The translations under genes were made by a program, and so were the position numbers. This document shows positions 21,717 to 33,852 of a stretch of 64,000 bases of DNA, in pieces. Source of the stretch: Dendrocalamus latiflorus (Eukaryota; Streptophyta; Magnoliopsida; Poales; Poaceae); assembly GCA_017311315.1 (NCBI GenBank), contig CM029658.1, forward strand, positions 33,953,327 through 34,017,326, given 5' to 3'. The notes beneath the pieces were generated by a model. That model ran no database searches, was not told where the DNA came from, and saw only the letters and a program-made list of their open reading frames with translations. Within the stretch, counting starts at the first letter, position 1. Each line of letters opens with the position of its first letter.

Positions 21717-22613
21717 TTGCTACTATCTAATTGTGCAGAAGACATGCCGACAATGGTGATGCTAAATGAAGGGAGAGTGTTCCCAAGTTTAATGGAGATG
21801 GGAGAGGAGACACAGGAACAATCAGATTGGTACCTAAACAATGGGGCAAGCAATCATATGACAGGAACATACTCAATGTTTCATGAGTTAGATAAGAAAG
21901 TGCTCGGTAAGGTGAAATTTGGAGACGGCTCAACCGTTCAGATCAAAGGAAAAGGCACAGTCTTGTTGAAGTGCAAGGATGGAAGTCGAAAACTGTTGTC
22001 GAATGTATATTACATACCAAGTCTTTGCAGCAACGTGATAAGCTTGGGACAGCTAACTGAAGAAGGGTGCCGAGTGGAGTTGAAAGACGTTTTTCTGAGA
22101 GTTTTCGACAGCAGAGAGAGGCTGCTAATGAAGGTACAAAATTCAGTAAATCGGCTGTATAAAATACCGTTGAAGATATGGAGATCGGATGGCATGGAGA
22201 AAGTTCTGGAGGAACCAGAGCATGAGAGACTTCATCTACTGGCAGTCGAAAGCCAGCTTGAAGTCTTAACCAACAAGTCGGATGAAGAGCAAGTCATAGA
22301 ATACGGTGAAGAAAAGTCTGAAGCTATAACGAATAAGTCGGCTGAGGTGATTGGACGTGGTCAAGAGGGCAACCAACCACGGAAAATGGTGATTGAACAT
22401 GGTCGGGAAGTGTCACGACCATGGGAAAAGATGACTCGACGTGGTCGAGAAAGCGTTCGACCACCGCAAACAAGGTTTGAACGTGGTCGAAACACATTAC
22501 GACCATGGCAAACCAGCGGTGTGCGTTCAGCCGACTTCGGACTACCGCCTGCACGCACAGGTCCCAGGATCAGCCTGAGCAGTCGAGGCATCAGCTCGGG
22601 TGGTCGATTCTGA
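21717..22613 (+). pseudogene. copia protease-like region with Arg-rich repeat tail
   Basis: One open frame of 298 codons. The first part is a copia protease: DWYLNNGASNHMTG, then FGDGSTVQIKGKG, VYYIPSLCSNVISLGQL and VNRLYKI. The catalytic triad normally reads D-T/S-G-A; here the Asp is Asn (codon AAC at 21837-21839, one G-to-A change), so it should be proteolytically dead. Where gag-pre-integrase and integrase should follow, the frame instead runs into an unrelated charged region with four in-frame 14-residue repeats (22350-22515; RGR...RP.. pattern), then a Ser/Gly/Arg-rich end. I do not recognise this tail. Confidence 0.7.
22350..22515 (+). repeat. four in-frame 42-bp repeats coding Arg-rich 14-mers
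   Basis: Units share (GAnCGTGGTCGnGAAnnn...CGACCAnnGnAAA); each translates to x-RGR-x5-RP-x4. The DNA word CGTGGTCG...CGACCA(C/T)G is the one that also fills this element's LTRs. Confidence 0.7.
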
Positions 22614-23130
22614 CTACATGCAACAGGTGAAGTCATAGCGAACGGCACAAGAGATGCCCACTCGCATGTAGATGTTTCTGGAGGCGTGCATGCAGTTGGA
22701 GGGAAGCAAGGAGAAGTCATACCAGGCGCAACTAGCACAAAGGAAGGTCGAAGCAACAAGAGCTTGAGTGGTCAGCGTAGATCACATGAAGCAAGCAAAG
22801 TTGTGGAAATCAGAAGCTCAGGAGGAGCTCCCACGAGACCAAGAGAAGGCAGTCAAAAGCCTGGAGTTTGGATCCCGAAGTGGCGGGAGGATGCAAGGCG
22901 TGAAGAACGGTGGTCGAAAGCAAGGCCACACATCAGTGAAATGAGTTGCTGGTGGAGGAAGCGCGAACCAGAGTTGCAGGAAGAAAATGGCCAGAAAACA
23001 GAGGCTGTGGGAGTAAGTGCTCCAGCCTAGGAAGTCCAGTCAAGAAAGAAGCAGGAGCAGGAGAAGGTCAATGTGATCAAAGAAGAAGATCGGCATGATG
23101 GAAGTTACTAAAGCAAGATTAGGGAGAGAA
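22614..23130 (+). other. 3' internal region of the copia element
   Basis: No domain recognised. A second open frame (22686-23030, Lys/Arg/Glu-rich, no stop for 114 codons) occupies it but has no recognisable motif. The segment ends in the PPT before the right LTR. Confidence 0.35.
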
Positions 23131-23861
23131 TGTTGGAAATAATCTTGTTTTAGAAGTCGTACACAAGTTTTGGAAGTGATCGAATCCAAAACGAGGAAGA
23201 AATCCGAAGTCGAAACGTAGTAGAAGTTGCAGTCGGAAAAAGTAGAATTGGAGTCGGAGTCAGAGTTGGTTTTGTACTCTAGTCGAACTCGTGTTGAAGT
23301 CGAACAACCGGGTATAAAAGGGGGTGTAGTCCTGTAACTTTGATGTACTACAAATACGCCAAAGTGTACCAAGTAATTGCGAATAATAGAGAAGAGAAAA
23401 GCAATTCCTGAGCAATGTGAGCAATCTCATAGACGTGGTCGAAGTCGACTTACGACCACGACAAATGTGGTTGTAAGGTCTTACGACCACGGCAAAGCTA
23501 TAGTAGATCTATGACCACATTGAAGGCTACGACCATGGTGAAACAAGTCGTAAGGAGCAACGACTTCATCAGGGAGATTTGAACGTGGTCGGAACGAAAT
23601 TCGACCATGGTAAACAGTGATCGCCAGCATCACTGCGTGATCGGAAAGGGTTTCGATCATGGTATTTTCAAGCGGCTGGAGGAAGACAGCGCAGCGATAT
23701 AGCGTAACAGTCGTAAACTACTACAGTGAAATTACGACCATGACTCAAAGCGATCGGTGGCGAGTTTGAGTGGTTGTACGGCATCGTAAGTGGTCGGAAT
23801 CGGTCGTAAACGACTCTAACCAGTCGTAAAAGATCCTGGGAGGTCGTAAGACTTTCCATCA
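23131..23861 (+). repeat. right LTR of gag-protease copia element
   Basis: 731 bp, same structure as the left LTR with scattered substitutions and a 6-bp insertion (about 23260). Its terminal base run reads TTCCATCA. Confidence 0.9.
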
Positions 23862-23866
23862 ACTTC

Positions 23867-24824
23867 CATGCCCTCACAAAGAACCTTAGGATGCCGTGCC
23901 CTTTATTTATTTTTTGTTTCATATAAATGAACAAAATGGTAACCTAAAAGTTGTTTTATGTCTAAGATAGTAACTAAATCTAAAACGCAGCATGATGAAT
24001 AGGCAGGGACAGCAACTATCACCTACTTTACAGAACATAACACACTGAAGTGTGTGATTTACTTTATGCCATTTGAAACCCAAGTGTACAGTGCCTTAAT
24101 GTTTCTCTTGTAATTATTGAGAAATATTAACATGAGCAGCGTAACTACTTTCTAGAAGAATTTGTGGACAATTAATTCTCAATTTCTCATCTTGGAATAT
24201 ATTATTGCTATAAGATCTCTTTGAAAGGGTATTTTAAAACAACTACTACTCCAACTGTCATAGTTTTAGCTGTCAAGTGTGATATACGATTATGGGGTGT
24301 GCAAGACTATATTAGTGTTACTATGAAATATGTGAGATCATTTATCTAAATCAAAAACAAATAGTGAGTTGTGACTTTATGTTATCTAGTTTACGATTTT
24401 ACTCCTCCTAGCGACAGGGCATGATAATCAACTCAAGTACATTCGATCTTAACGAACTCTTCGATATTTGAGAACAGCTGTCCACTTTCTTGATGACAGA
24501 GATCATTGATCCAAAAGGAGAATTCAACTTTGGCGACAATAATTAATAGATATTCAAACATTTGATTCAATTGTAACTCATTCAATTGTAATTCATTTAT
24601 GAGATCTGTGTAATGATTGTCATGTCCTATAAGATTATTGGCCAAAAAATTATTGGCTCTATCGTGTTTACTGGTACAACCAGCAAAAACAGGTGCCAAC
24701 CAAATAGATTCGGCCAAATTTAAATTGAAGCCAGCCCAGAACGACCCATTCATTGTCCTGTTTGTTTGCCCTAAGCCACATAGGCGCAGGTTGGCCTTCT
24801 CCACCCCCTAGTGGGTGTGGTGTT
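23867..24824. other. spacer, nothing recognised
   Basis: AT-rich with no gene, terminal repeat or conserved protein motif seen. Short frames near 24430-24870 look random. Confidence 0.35.
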
Positions 24825-26830
24825 GCGTTCGACTGCTCTTGCTCTTCGCCTCCTCTTGTCTTCCTCCCCACTCTCTACCTCTCAAGTCAGGGAACAATAG
24901 GCTAATGGAGGACGCTGAAGATGGCAGAGTTTTGGGGTAGGATGGCGGCTGGGGTGGTGGGGGGAGAGGCTAGGACAGCGGTGGTGACCAGGCCGTCGGG
25001 GGCAGAGGTTAGGGCTGCGGGGGCAGAGGCCAGGATGGCAGTGGACACCGGGGTGGCTAGGGCAGAGGCCAAGATGGCAGTGGTGGTTGGGGCAAAGGCC
25101 AAGTCGGTGGTAGGGCCTACAGTGGTACACCTACGGGAGGATCGGCAGCGACAACAACTACATGTAAGGATATGAATCATATGATTTTGATGTAATTAAT
25201 AGTAGCAAATTAGCCAATGTTGCTTGCTTACAAATCGGGCAGAGGCCAATTGCTAATAATCATGCTACATCTGCCAATACCGTGGCTTTGTTTTGCATCA
25301 ACTAATGAAGCTTTGCTCGGAGCTACAAAAGCTTTGTTGCTGCTATCCGTGCTGCTTTGAAAAACAAAGGATATTCCATTAGTAGCACAAACATTAGTGT
25401 GTATTCAAATCAAAGACTTTGCTTATTCAGAGGTTGCAATTGATTTTGTCATGGTCGTTGTGTGAATGTACATGCGTGTGATTGGAATACTGGCCGATTT
25501 TAAACCAATAATTTTAGCCAACTATTGGCCGATAATTGGTGATTTTCGGCTGATATTTGTTTGAAATTCTATTGTTGATTTGAATTTTGCAGCCAAAATC
25601 TTCCGAAATTTCCTGATTATCGGTGATATTAGTTCTATGGGCACCCCTGGCCAAAAAAAAAAAAAAAATCGGAATTGAAAACCCTGGTTTGCATCGAGGC
25701 CACAGTCGATGCTTAGAATGCCTGCACAGCAAGGCAGATTAAATTAACAGAAATTGCAGAGGTACAAGTTAACCTGTAGTTCGGTGGATGCATATTTTGC
25801 ATGGACACACAACCCAGCAACGTCCATCTACCTGGCTGACCAGCGACAGAAACCAATGAGGCTGAAAGCCTGAAACAAAGACAGCAAAGAACACTAGCAG
25901 CAACGCCATACTGATCTTACACCTTAGAATGTCTCATATGAAATGATTTGATCTCAATTATAGGGGCCTTGTGTACACAGAACATGGCTCACAATGTTTC
26001 TTTCATTGATTCTTTTCTGCAGAGAACGAGACCCAACAATGTGACAATCCAAGTGAACGGTGCACAAGATTACCATATGGCCATGTTTCTTTCATGTCCA
26101 CTCAGCACGAGCAAACACAATGAATATCGCCAATGGAGATACTCCTACGTCAATTCTTGTTTATGAAAAAGCACCCTGCTCTTTAGCATTAACTGACTCG
26201 TTCTTATGGAGTCGTATGCATCGATTTTCTTCGTACATAAAATCATGCCCAGCATCACTGACAAGAACCTGTAACGACTTGTTCAGTTGAATTTACCTCC
26301 AAACAGGACAGGGCTGGCTCTAAGTTTCGCATCCAATTAATCAGACATAAATTCCGTTTTGAAATGGAGGCTACAAGATACTGTTTACCAGTCTATGAAC
26401 TTCTTAAATTCTAATTCTCTTTTTTAGATGTGTAAACTGCAGTTCTACAGATCTTTGATAGCTGATGTTTTCATCTAGCTAATCTTAATTGTAGCCTTAT
26501 AAAAAAGTTTGAAAAAGGAAACAGTCAACAGCTTCCACTATCCTTGAAATATCTTACACAATATGGGAATGAGGTACTGGAAATCGAGACAAACAATACA
26601 GAACTATAAGAATAAGCGATTTTTTATGACGGGGAAAGGCGATCCTCTCCACGCCTAGCTCGGTCCTCAATCAGCAAATGTTAGTTTGCAAACTGCAAAA
26701 CCTAGCTAGGTGCTAACTAAGCTGATTGTTTCCAGGCCAAGAAGCTGTACCTCGCAGCCTTCCGCAAAATAGTGCAATCCCATTAGAATCTGCAGATAAG
26801 TCCATGGAATTTTAAAGGACTAACTGCTGC
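24825..26830. repeat. duplicated segment, copy 1
   Basis: Collinear with 41810-43770 over about 2 kb. Landmarks in both: CTCTTCGCCTCCTCTT, GGAGGATCGGCAGCGA, GCTGCTATCCGTGCTGC, CACAGTCGATGCTTAGAAT, GACTCGTTCTTATGGAGTC and GCTGATTGTTTCCAGGCCA. Copy 1 is interrupted on its right by a CACTA element beyond 26880. It contains the start of a receptor-kinase relative (25683-25909, minus). Confidence 0.85.
25683..25909 (-). pseudogene. malectin-like receptor gene start, copy 1 (frameshifted)
   Basis: Exon 1 (25909-25832) begins MALLLVFFAVFVS and ends at GGTCAGCCAG before a GT donor, paralogous to exon 1 of the gene at 18647. An 8-bp insertion relative to copy 2 (GGCTTTCA duplication) shifts the frame in the signal peptide. 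Exon 2 starts after CAG at 25722 with ILSIDCGLDANQGF and is cut off at about 25683 by repeat DNA with a poly-A run. Nothing further of the receptor remains. Confidence 0.7.
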
Positions 26831-26906
26831 TGTCTAGAATTAGTTGCTGCTAGACGCAGTGGTGGCAATATGTAGTTTAGCCTTGGTAAATGGTTGAATT
26901 AATTTT

Positions 26907-28026
26907 TACTACCACAGAAATGATCATCACAGATGGTTTTCTGAACCATCTGAATTCATGCATCTGTGATAATAGGCAGTTATCACAGATGGTTTGTGAG
27001 TCGTTTGTAATAAATCACAACACAGATAGTTCATATAAAGAACCGTCTATGAAGGATACTATCACAGACGGCTCGATCCAAAAACCGTTTGTGATACTCA
27101 CACATCACAGACGGTTCTAGTTACCAATCGTCTGTGATGAGCAAGTATCACAGACGATTGCTACATAGAACTGTCTGTGATACTCGTCTATCATAGACGG
27201 TTGGTAGCTAGAACCGTCTGTGATGTGCGAGTACCACACACGGTTTTTGCTTCAAGCCATTTGTGATAGTCCTTCATAGATGATTTATACCATAAAATCG
27301 TATATGATTGTTCATTTTATACCTAAATTTTTTTCTATTTTTTGGTTAGCCTTAGGAAATGTTAGCTATGTCCTTTGAAAATAAGCAAATACAATAGTAA
27401 ACATGGCAGTACATTCCATTTCTATTAAGATTAGAATCCACCATTACATAGTAAGATAACAAGCATGTTATCTATCTAAAATAGTAAGAACATGGCAGGA
27501 ACACATCTTTTAATCCTACAAACCCAACTCTTAAATATGGTAAGAACATAGAAGAAATAAAGATCCTAGCAGACATTAGAAGCTCAACCACACCGACGAG
27601 GCCTCTATGCCTAGACTCTCTCGCCCTTGATGTAGTGCACGAGGTGGGTGTCCTTAACGCCTGCCGTCACTGGCACTGACTTGAGCACTGTCTTGGTAGC
27701 CAGCTACTTCCATGGCGTCTTGCTGCCTGTAGACTTGCATGCCGTCTTCTTCATAAGGGCCATTGGGGTTAGGGTTGAGGAAGAGGATGGTGAGGAGGCA
27801 GGAGAGATTTTGAGCGTAGTAGGTAGGGGATGAGTTTGAATGAGTATTTATAGGGGAGGGAGAGATAGGAGTGAGAAATTTTTTGACAGAATGGGTGAAG
27901 GGGCAGAGAGTTGGAGCCACAATCTGTGGGGTGGGAGTTGTTGGGATTCTATTGGTTGAGATTGGGTTGGGGAGGATCGATGGGCCCAGCTAGTCTCAAA
28001 AGATGAAATAATAAAGTTCTATATGG

Positions 28027-28073
<47 letters not shown>

Positions 28074-28914
28074 TTGTTTGAAAGTTTTTAACGAGATCTA
28101 CAACTTTGCAGTTGAAGTGAACCACAAATTCTGAAGGGAAGATCAAAACTTTTGGCAAAAGCAGAAACAAAAAACTTGTGATGCAAATTTGGGGCTAAAT
28201 ATGGCTGATTTGGGGGGTCTTAGAGGGTTACTAGTGCAAGCAAGTTGGTATTTTTGGATTGGGCTCGTCGTTAACTTTCCAACGAGTACAAGAACATCGA
28301 AAACAGACATCGTATGCAAACGTTATGCCCGTTTTACTGAAGGTGCCTCCGAACGGAATCCTACTTGGACTCGAATCTGTCTCAGGTTCAAATTGAAACT
28401 GCTATATCTTTCAATCTCGTGGACCAAACTTGCTGAATTGTTTGTGAAATTTTATGGCTATATGTAGAAGGACTCGACTAAATTTCACTGGATTTGTCAT
28501 AAATTTGGCATGCTTTTCAATTTTTGGGAAGGTAGATACTTTTTGAGTTTCTCAAATGGTTTTTAATTGCAACATCATAGAAAGTTTTTAGTCTGAACCA
28601 TCCGTGATAATTGTAGACATCACAGATGGTTCTTGTTAAGAACTGCCTATTAATTATCACATATAGTTCTTACTAAAAACTGTCTATGATAATTGTAGAT
28701 ATCACAGGTGGGTTTTAATTCGAACTGTCTGTGATAATTCACAGATGATTATTGTTAAGAACTGTCTATGATAATCATGTGTCACAGACGGTTCTAACCA
28801 TCACTAGTAATATAGATGGTCACGTTTGTAAAACCATCTGTAATAATTACAATACAGACAGTTCTAGGGAACCGGCTGTGATGAGACGTCCAAGTGACCA
28901 TTTTTGTAGTAGTC
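26907..28914. mobile_element. second CACTA element, decayed ends
   Basis: Starts (C)ACTACCACAGAAATG at about 26907 and ends TTTTTGTAGTAGT(G) at about 28914; both terminal triplets carry one mutation. Dense ATCACAGACGGTT arrays occupy 26930-27310 and 28570-28890. The interior (27350-28560) has no recognisable transposase. It lies at the right border of the duplicated receptor segment. A clear 3-bp TSD cannot be read because of the end mutations. Confidence 0.75.
28029..28071. repeat. (TA)n microsatellite
   Basis: About 21 TA dinucleotides inside the CACTA interior. Confidence 0.9.
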
Positions 28915-28974
28915 ACTAAAGCATAACTAGAGAAATGTAGATAATTTCCTTTAATTTTCCGTATTGGTATGGTT

Positions 28975-31115
28975 TGCTGTGATTGGATAGGTAGATTAAT
29001 AGATAATAGAACTGTTTTCGGGGTTAAAAATGAAGGGGTAAATGGTTTAATCAAAGTTTGTGCCCAACTAAGAAAGTGTAGGGAATTTTGTGTAGTTTAC
29101 AGAACTGGTGTGGTTTGGCATGGTAGGGTCTCTGAGCTGAGAGTTATTGTATTTTTATTATCGGGACATCAGGGGGACTGTCTGGTAAAGAGGCATTGTG
29201 GCATCGGAAAGCATGTAGAAATAGTGTTTTTTATTCATTATTTTTGTATTGTTGTGGTATGTTATTGAGGCTAGAATTTACTGTATGAGGCGTAGCTTCG
29301 GGGTCGTTGTTGTCATCACATCACTCCTTGCCTCGTGTGTAGAAATGTTAAGTGCATTGTAGAATGGTAACACGGATTGTCGATATTGCTATTTCTATGT
29401 TAATAACGCAATTAACATGCAGCTAGACTTGTTTATTCATGCTTTCTACAATGCTCCTATAATGTTGATACATGATGGATGATGACGACTAATGAACGAA
29501 AAGACCTTTTGATTTGCATATTGGGCATGCATGTTGAAAAGAGGCGACTTGCGTGTGGCCTTCTAGAGCCTATTTTGTGTGGACAACCCATAGGAGTGAG
29601 CATTGAAAGATCTATTTTAGTAGGCACTCTACGGTAATGGAGGTGAGACCCCGTATAAAAAATGACATGACAAGAGTGGCCCATCTAGGGGTGGATATCG
29701 AGCCAAGTCCTCGTCTTATCGAGATTTTTCCAAAATTGACACAGTTTGATTTAATATCATTGTATGTATAATTTGAAAGTATTTTTAAAAATAAGCTAAC
29801 GAGTCGAGCCGAGCCGAGTGAGAGAAAATTCAAATTCATTTGAAATCAACTCATTTCAATGTTTAATCAATTAACGAGTATAATTGAAACAATTTTGAAC
29901 CGAGTTAACGAGCCCCACTAACAAACTTTTTGCCACCCCTAGTTCCATCGAAGGGTGAACACTCCGCTATACCGATGTGTGCAGAAGAGAAGAGGAGACA
30001 TGTGCATTGCATCCATGAAAAGATAAAAGAGATGATGAATTATGTGAATGATATAAATGACAAGATATGTGAAGACTGTTAATGTTGCAAATTGACATGA
30101 ATACTTGGGAATATGTTTAAATGTTGTTTATTATTTTATTATTGTGTTTGTTGAGTCGTGGATTCACCTTTGGTTATGTTGTTTTTTTAGGTGAATGATA
30201 AAGGCGTCATGCATGGGAAAGGGAATATGTCAAATTCAGTTCATGCACTGGCTTTGCTATTTATCACATTATAATTTAATTAAACATCTTTAATAACTTG
30301 GTTTATGTACTCTTACTTTTGGTAATTAAGTTCCTTTAGAACATAGAGCTATTAATTGGTTGAAAACTTATATAATTCCCTTGGTTAGTCTCTTTTAAGT
30401 GGACCATCTTCTTTATTGTTGTTGCTGGAATTTATTTGTTTTGTATTTTTATATTGTGTATTGCCTTGCTTATGTTTTAATTTCATAGTAGTGAGAGCTT
30501 ATACTTGGTTTAGATGTTAAATTACTGTGAAAGTTGGAAGGATTAGAGGTAGAGGTGGCATTTGGGGTCCATGTCGGGCCAGGGTGTGATAGTTGGTACT
30601 AGAATGGGCGTTAGGTTTTTGGTGAATAAATTGGTAACTTATTTCAAATAACTAATTAAAACTTGCAACTAAAATTTGACTTAGGATTGAAAACTTAATG
30701 AAGTAAACTTGATCTAGAATTGTTCATGGCAAAATTTTGACTTTAGGATAATTAATTTACCCAAATTTTTTTTGACATACTAGTGTACAATATGTTGAGA
30801 TTGGGTCATATATTGCATTTATATTTCTGTTAGCTTGTGTCTTTGTTTATAAATATTGAGATATTTTCTATATTAGCATTGCTTGATTAATTTGAGACTA
30901 TTGAGTTGAATTGTGGTTGATGTTTATGGTGTTAAGTGATGGTGAGGGGCAGAGGGTGTGGCCATGGTCATGGGCGAGGCCCGGTGGGGCCTCCGCCCCT
31001 GTTGAGAAGAATGTTGGAGAGGCGAGTGAGGAAGTTGCTTTGGTTGCTCAACCAGTTGTTGGAGCATAGGTGAGGCCAGCCGCCCTGCTGCAAGCACTTT
31101 AGTGGGGTTCCTTTG
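28975..31115 (+). repeat. gypsy-like LTR/leader segment, copy A
   Basis: Collinear with 40432-41700 (shared GGTTAAAAATGA, GTGCCCAACT, GTGTAGGGAATTTTGTGTAG, GATGAATTATGTGAATGA, GTGATGGTnAGGGGnAGA). Near 30583-30605 it reads GGGTGTGATAGTTGGTACTAGAA, a plausible decayed LTR end plus initiator-Met PBS. At 30941 a Gly/Arg-rich start (MVRGRGCGHGHGRG) resembles gypsy gag leaders. No intact frame follows. Family assignment is inference. Confidence 0.5.
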
Positions 31116-32040
31116 TAATATTCAAAAAATAAATATGAGAGAAAAGCACTTTAGTTGGCAGGGGGACGGCAGGGTGCCAGCAGGGGAGAAACCGAGGAGA
31201 AAAGGAAAGGGGCTACGACAAGGAGAAAGTGAGAAACATCAGCAAGAAGAATGGAAGAAAAGGTGAGAAAGGGGTTATGATTTTTTGCGTACTTCACTAC
31301 CAGCGTAATGATCTGAGTTTTTCCCCCCCTATTTTACCAATTTTTTAGTAGTAATTAGAGTTAGGAATAGATAGAGGATTAGTACGTTCTATATCAAAGA
31401 TTCGTTTAGTACATCAGTTTGTTAGCTGTTTTGTTCAATCATGAATTCGGATACTGTGTGGGCTAAATTTTGTTAGCTTTTCATAGAATACTTAATCACA
31501 TTAATTGCTGGCTAGACTAAAAGTTATGATTTTTGTAAGTTTATTGTCTAGAGAGTTGTTGTCTTTTGTCAATATTATGATAAACTGTAGATTAAAAATA
31601 TTAGATGGATTAATTACGGTTTTTGCTCTCCATGAAAAAGTGTAGGAAATTACCCTGGCTATTTTTTTCCAGCCGCCGCACGCCATTGTTGGTCGCCAGC
31701 TGTCCTGCCACAACCCGTGCGCGGCGCACTCGAGAGAAGCCAGCGCACGCCATCCCCAAGCTCGTGCACCATGCAGCCACTGAGCCACACACGCACGGCG
31801 TTGGATGCCTCGGTCCACGCACTTGTGACGAAGTGTCTTGCTGTGGTGCTGCGCCGTCAACGCCGGCAATTTGCGTTGAAGCTACAGCGGACATCAGCGC
31901 TGAGCCACACACGCACATCAGCTTGCTCTTGATGCATGCATGCATGCACCATGGGCACGGGAAATACTTGAATTGAAAATCAAGTTCATCATTAGGACCC
32001 CATAGCTGTAGAGAACAACTAAGTTGTGTTCTTTTTTGCA
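31116..32040. other. no gene recognised
   Basis: Mixed-composition DNA. Two copies of CTGAGCCACACACGCAC (about 31780 and 31900) are the only repeat noticed. A pyrimidine-rich run ending TTTTTTGCAG at 32040-32041 looks like a splice acceptor for the following exon. Confidence 0.35.
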
Positions 32041-33852
32041 GGAAGTAGCATGGAAAGCTGTCACGACAACCAAGAGGTCAAACTGATGGTTGTTAAAAAA
32101 AAGACGAAGGAAGCTAAGGCTCCTTTGGCTAAAAGGCGTCGACTAACAGAAGTTGTCGACAAGCAAGGTGGAAGCTCAAGCGCTCCTCCTCCTCCTACTA
32201 CGTACACCGACTAGCCTAATCGAGTAGTTCATTGTAGATATGACTACTGCAGAGGAAATAGGGGCAGTAGTACCGGAGAAATGGGCTCATAAGATTAAGG
32301 TATTATTCGATTACGATGACAAAATGTTTTCAGTTGGTGCTTCTTACGGCTTTGTTAAGAAACTTGAAAAGGAGAACTAAAAGAGTTTTGTATCTTTTTT
32401 GAAGAAGACAGCTGCAACAACAGAGCCTATGATCGAGAAGGAAACTACTCTTCAGGTGGTCAGAACAGGTCTCAATTATCAAGAGGGGCAAGAAGAACAA
32501 GGAGTTGCACCATTAGCTTAGAATCTTTGACTAGACGTGGTCAGAGATGATCCTGTTCCTCAATGACCAAGCATGACGTAGAGAAGAAGTCGAACAAAAC
32601 CTTCCTTACGAAAGGTTTCTTCTAAATTCAAGATTAAGGCTACAAAAACAAGGTATATATATAAAATCATAATAATAGCATTTTACTCTCTTGTCTTCTT
32701 AAATGCCAATTCACTTATCTTTTGAGGATGCTTCTCTCAAAAATCTCCTACCGCTCTCCCCGCAGTTGAAGAGATGCAGAGAAAATGGTCGAAGCATCTA
32801 CCACAATCTCGGCGATGGGAACAGTTGATGAAGCTGAAGCCACTACAACTACCAAAGTGGTTGAAGAAACAGAAGTAAAGGCGGCTGAAGATAGGGCAGC
32901 GGTACCTGATCGAGAATTAGGAAATACTTTCGATCACCGCACCGAGGAGGCTCCTCTCCATCTTCAAGGAGGTTCAACAGATGTAGAAGAGTAACACAAC
33001 TTCTTCTCTAAGTTTTTTAACCCTGCTTTTGTAGTGGGGTCTTCTTCATGTCGATCTCATAATTGAGTCCCTCTCCCCAAAGATATTCCTAACAAAGGGA
33101 ATGCCTTTGATGATGAGTACCTTGAAAAGTGTGGAGGGACAAGGTTGAAGAGCTCAATCAACTCGAAAACTCCTAGTGGGTACTTGCCAAGTTCGCTTGT
33201 ACAAGCATAAATATGAGTATCAAGTACTTCGATATTCTTATAATTAGTCTTTCTATCTTCTCACTATTCTTCTTCATGCAGAGAGCTTTAGAAGACATGG
33301 CTACTATGGCTGAATACCATAGACAGCTTATACTTTTAAGAGATCAGAATACTGAACTCTGCGAGAAGACGAAGAAATGGTAAGTCATGGGAACATGTAG
33401 TCTTGTTCTATTTCGACCACTTGTCCAGATTTTCATGTCTATCTTTAATCTCTACAGGTCTAAGAGCGATGAGAAGTCCGTAGCTGATGCGCTCGACAAT
33501 GAGAAGAAAAATGTTGACCTAATGATAAGCCTTCTAAAGGCCACCTCTGCAACTAACACATTGCAAGACAAAATAAACAGTAAGTTCTAAACTTAAGACT
33601 ATGTATTTAGGTGTCTTCCTTGTCTTTCCCTAACTCTTTTCTTTTGACAAATAAAGAGGTCAAAATGACTACGCTCCGCACTGAGGTCGAAGAAAAGTCT
33701 AAAGTGATCAGAGAGCTCACACGTCTCACCAAAGATAAGGACTAGAAAAATAGGTTGCTGGAAGAACCGCATAAAGTTGAAGTTGAGAAGCTTAAGTCTC
33801 AACTAGTAGGTAAGGAAATCTTTACCTACGACCAGTTCCATAGAATGGTCTT

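Larger units (their letters stand above)
20043..23861 (+). mobile_element. non-autonomous Ty1/copia element, gag-protease only
   Basis: Two LTRs (20043-20768 and 23131-23861) begin TGTTGGAA and end TTCCAACA (TTCCATCA in the right copy), flanked by the 5-bp duplication ACTTC (20038-20042 and 23862-23866). A PBS follows the left LTR and a purine tract (AGGGAGAGAA, 23121-23130) precedes the right one. The 2.4-kb interior encodes gag, zinc knuckles and a protease-like region, then an unrelated Arg-rich tail. Integrase, RT and RNase H are missing. Element orientation is plus. The LTRs differ by many substitutions and small indels, so it is not very recent. Confidence 0.9.

Noticed and set aside
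26060..26290. Short frame shared with 42955-43221
   Set aside because: Conserved only because the whole segment is duplicated; substitutions do not favour synonymous sites by eye and there is no motif.
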